Assembly (NCBI GenBank): GCA_910584945.1
Contig: CAJUDY010000061.1
Coordinates: 1-14,549 of the forward strand
Direction: 5' to 3'
DNA length: 14,549 nt
Origin: an uncultured Lachnospiraceae bacterium
GTDB lineage: Bacteria; Bacillota; Clostridia; Lachnospirales; Lachnospiraceae
In this document: piece after piece, positions 13,377 through 14,549 of the stretch
Numbering within the stretch: the first letter of the stretch is position 1
Layout of the letters: each line of letters begins with the position of its first letter
Notes under the pieces: generated by a model
What the model was told of the DNA's origin: nothing
Seen by the model: the letters and a program-made list of their open reading frames with translations, nothing else
Database searches by the model: none
Made by a program: the position numbers and the translations under genes

Positions 13377-13961
13377 TCAGTCCACCTCCCCGCTCTTCTC
13401 TCTTCCGCTTCCTTCCGGTTCCAGGACAACACTGCTCTCCACCTCATTCCCCCACGCTTCCCAGCCGGGGACACGCTGCCTTGCAAACAGTTCCACCCTC
13501 GGAAGGTCTCCCATCAATTCCACGATCTTCTCCCTCGTCTCGTCCGGCTTCTTGCTGTGCGCTTCCAGAGGAGAAATGATAAACTGGTGGACACGGGCAG
13601 ACCTACGCCTGGGATGCCCTTTCACTCCCAGCAGGCAAATCTCCGCATTCCCCCTAGTCCAGAACCCCAGACCGTAAAACCAGCCCGGAGACTTCCGGTT
13701 CTGTTTCAGCCACACGAAAGCCACCGTCTTATACCGGAACCCCCAGCTCTCCATCACACGCAGGGCCTCCGGCAACTGCGGGAACGTAACCCACAAAAAC
13801 AGCGTACAGTTTTCCGCGCAGATATCCGACACAGGCAGCCCGCAGATCTCTTCTGTACTCATTGTCCCGTAATGCTTCTCCGCTCCGCCCTGCACCCGCT
13901 TATTATCATACCGCCACGGAGGATCGACATAGACGATATTATATTTCTGCCCTGTCTCCAT
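13377..13961 (-). CDS. MT-A70 family methyltransferase (probable N6-adenine)
   Basis: A 194-residue SAM-dependent methyltransferase. YVDPPWRYD (11-19) contains the DPPW catalytic motif of the MT-A70 family, which methylates adenine N6. LFLWVTFPQLPEAL (about 60-73), KTVAFVWLK, and the conserved GLGFWTRGNAEICLLGVKG near residues 107-125 complete the family pattern, with KPDETREKIVELMGDLPRVELFARQ close to the C-terminus. The ATG at 13961 has GGGAGG 10 bases upstream. A longer open frame to 14249 is only the off-frame shadow of the PAPS-reductase-like gene and lacks family similarity. It overlaps that gene's 3' end by 23 bases and is followed after three bases by the m5C methyltransferase. The target is more likely phage DNA than RNA from context, but this is not proven. 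Confidence 0.88.
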   Translation of the reverse strand: METGQKYNIVYVDPPWRYDNKRVQGGAEKHYGTMSTEEICGLPVSDICAENCTLFLWVTFPQLPEALRVMESWGFRYKTVAFVWLKQNRKSPGWFYGLGFWTRGNAEICLLGVKGHPRRRSARVHQFIISPLEAHSKKPDETREKIVELMGDLPRVELFARQRVPGWEAWGNEVESSVVLEPEGSGREKSGEVD

Positions 13962-14549
13962 TTCTGCCCAACCTCCCATACAGCTCCTTAAAAAAATCCT
14001 TCCCCCGGATACGTTTTCCCTCCCGTATCCGTTCTTCCTCAAACCGGAACCTGACCTCCAGCTCCTGCACGGAAAAATCCTTCCGGAAATTCCGCCAGGT
14101 TTTGGTTTCCCATTCCAGAAGCCGGCTCCACAGCTCCGGAAACTCCCGGCGCAGCGTCCGCAGTTCCTCCAGCCCCTGCAGAGGGCAGCACCAGCAGGAC
14201 ACCCGGTCAAACAAACGGTACAGCCCGCCCCAGTCATACCCCCGCACATAGCAGTAATCCAAGCAGTCCTTCTCTGTCATCCCCCATTCCACCAGGGGAT
14301 ACCGGTACTCCCTCACTCTCTGCGGCTCATCCGCCGCTATGCCGATATACTGCACAATGTCATATTTCTTTCTAAGCCCTGACAGATACCTGCCAATCAC
14401 CGCCGTCTTCAACACGGACGTACACCAGCGGTTCCTGGGACCTGCCCAACTCATCCCCGGCATACCCGCATAAGGAGAATCTGGGTCTTTCCGTTCCGGC
14501 GTATAACGGAGCAGGTAATACTCAAAGCCCTTTTCCTCTTTCAGACGCA
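13939..14549 (-). CDS. Phosphoadenosine phosphosulfate reductase-like protein (5' end outside window)
   Basis: The open frame runs from the window edge, so the N-terminus with the expected PP-loop is missing; 202 residues are visible. The conserved core shows GMPGMSWAGPRNRWCTSVLK, with RWCT at visible residues 40-43 and a Lys five residues further on. A WGMTEKDCLDYCYVRGYDW segment follows, then SCWCCPLQ with Cys at 118, 120 and 121. This is the pattern of phage-borne PAPS reductase/DndC-like ATP-pyrophosphatase proteins. Such proteins activate a substrate with ATP, and some (DndC) take part in DNA phosphorothioation. Sulfate reduction itself is unlikely for a lone phage gene. It sits directly before two DNA methyltransferases, which supports a nucleic-acid modification role by association only. 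Confidence 0.85.
   Translation of the reverse strand, partial: RLKEEKGFEYYLLRYTPERKDPDSPYAGMPGMSWAGPRNRWCTSVLKTAVIGRYLSGLRKKYDIVQYIGIAADEPQRVREYRYPLVEWGMTEKDCLDYCYVRGYDWGGLYRLFDRVSCWCCPLQGLEELRTLRREFPELWSRLLEWETKTWRNFRKDFSVQELEVRFRFEEERIREGKRIRGKDFFKELYGRLGRNGDRAEI

Noticed and set aside
13962..14249. N-terminal 96-residue extension of the MT-A70 gene
   Set aside because: It is the off-frame reading of the PAPS-reductase-like gene, is Cys/Gly/Arg-rich and lacks MT-A70 similarity. A good ribosome site and the DPPW-containing domain place the start at 13961.
1..14549. tRNA genes, CRISPR arrays, insertion sequences, attachment sites
   Set aside because: I saw no cloverleaf-like segments, no regularly spaced repeats, no transposase and no convincing duplicated att core. 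Integrase and lysogeny genes are outside the window.

Overview
The window is a stretch of prophage, or of phage DNA, from a Gram-positive Firmicute. Lachnospiraceae or a related Clostridia group is my best guess, from strong GGAGG-type ribosome sites, G+C-rich purine-loaded genes, and head proteins that look like Clostridia HK97-type siphophages. I cannot name a genus. Every supported gene is on the minus strand, so transcription runs from high to low coordinates.

Layout in transcription order. (1) 14549-10639: three nucleic-acid-modifying genes. They are a PAPS-reductase-like gene cut by the window edge, an MT-A70 family methyltransferase, and a cytosine-5 DNA methyltransferase. The last carries a 345-residue LAGLIDADG intein placed immediately before the catalytic cysteine. 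(2) 10598-8572: small (P27 type) and large (HK97 type) terminase subunits. (3) 8529-7583: a MerR/GyrI-like regulator with its own MerR-style promoter (19-bp spacer) and its own UUCG-loop terminator, inserted between terminase and portal. (4) 7561-2142: a canonical HK97-type head and head-tail series: portal, ClpP-like prohead protease, major capsid protein, gp6-like connector, head closure protein, gp10-like protein, a small probable tail-completion protein and the major tail protein. (5) 2125-1587: tail assembly chaperone G, with a -1 programmed frameshift (A AAA AAC) giving the G-T fusion. (6) 1579-14: an A+T-rich two-gene cassette with its own consensus promoter and strong terminator. It encodes a two-helix membrane protein and a translationally coupled 96-residue partner. 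It sits where the tape measure gene would normally begin.

How the parts work together: the terminase fills proheads built from portal, protease and capsid protein. The connector, closure and gp10-like proteins join head to tail tube, and G/GT would load the tape measure protein, which is not in the window. The modification genes probably protect or mark phage DNA. The MerR unit and the two-gene unit both have the promoter-gene-terminator form of a phage moron, and their genes can be expressed without the late operon. Their terminators lie inside that operon, so full late expression needs antitermination, read-through or another promoter.

The strongest items for follow-up are the intein at the catalytic cysteine, the unrecognised two-gene cassette with its promoter inside a perfect inverted repeat, and the methyltransferase's enlarged, possibly multi-specific target-recognition region.
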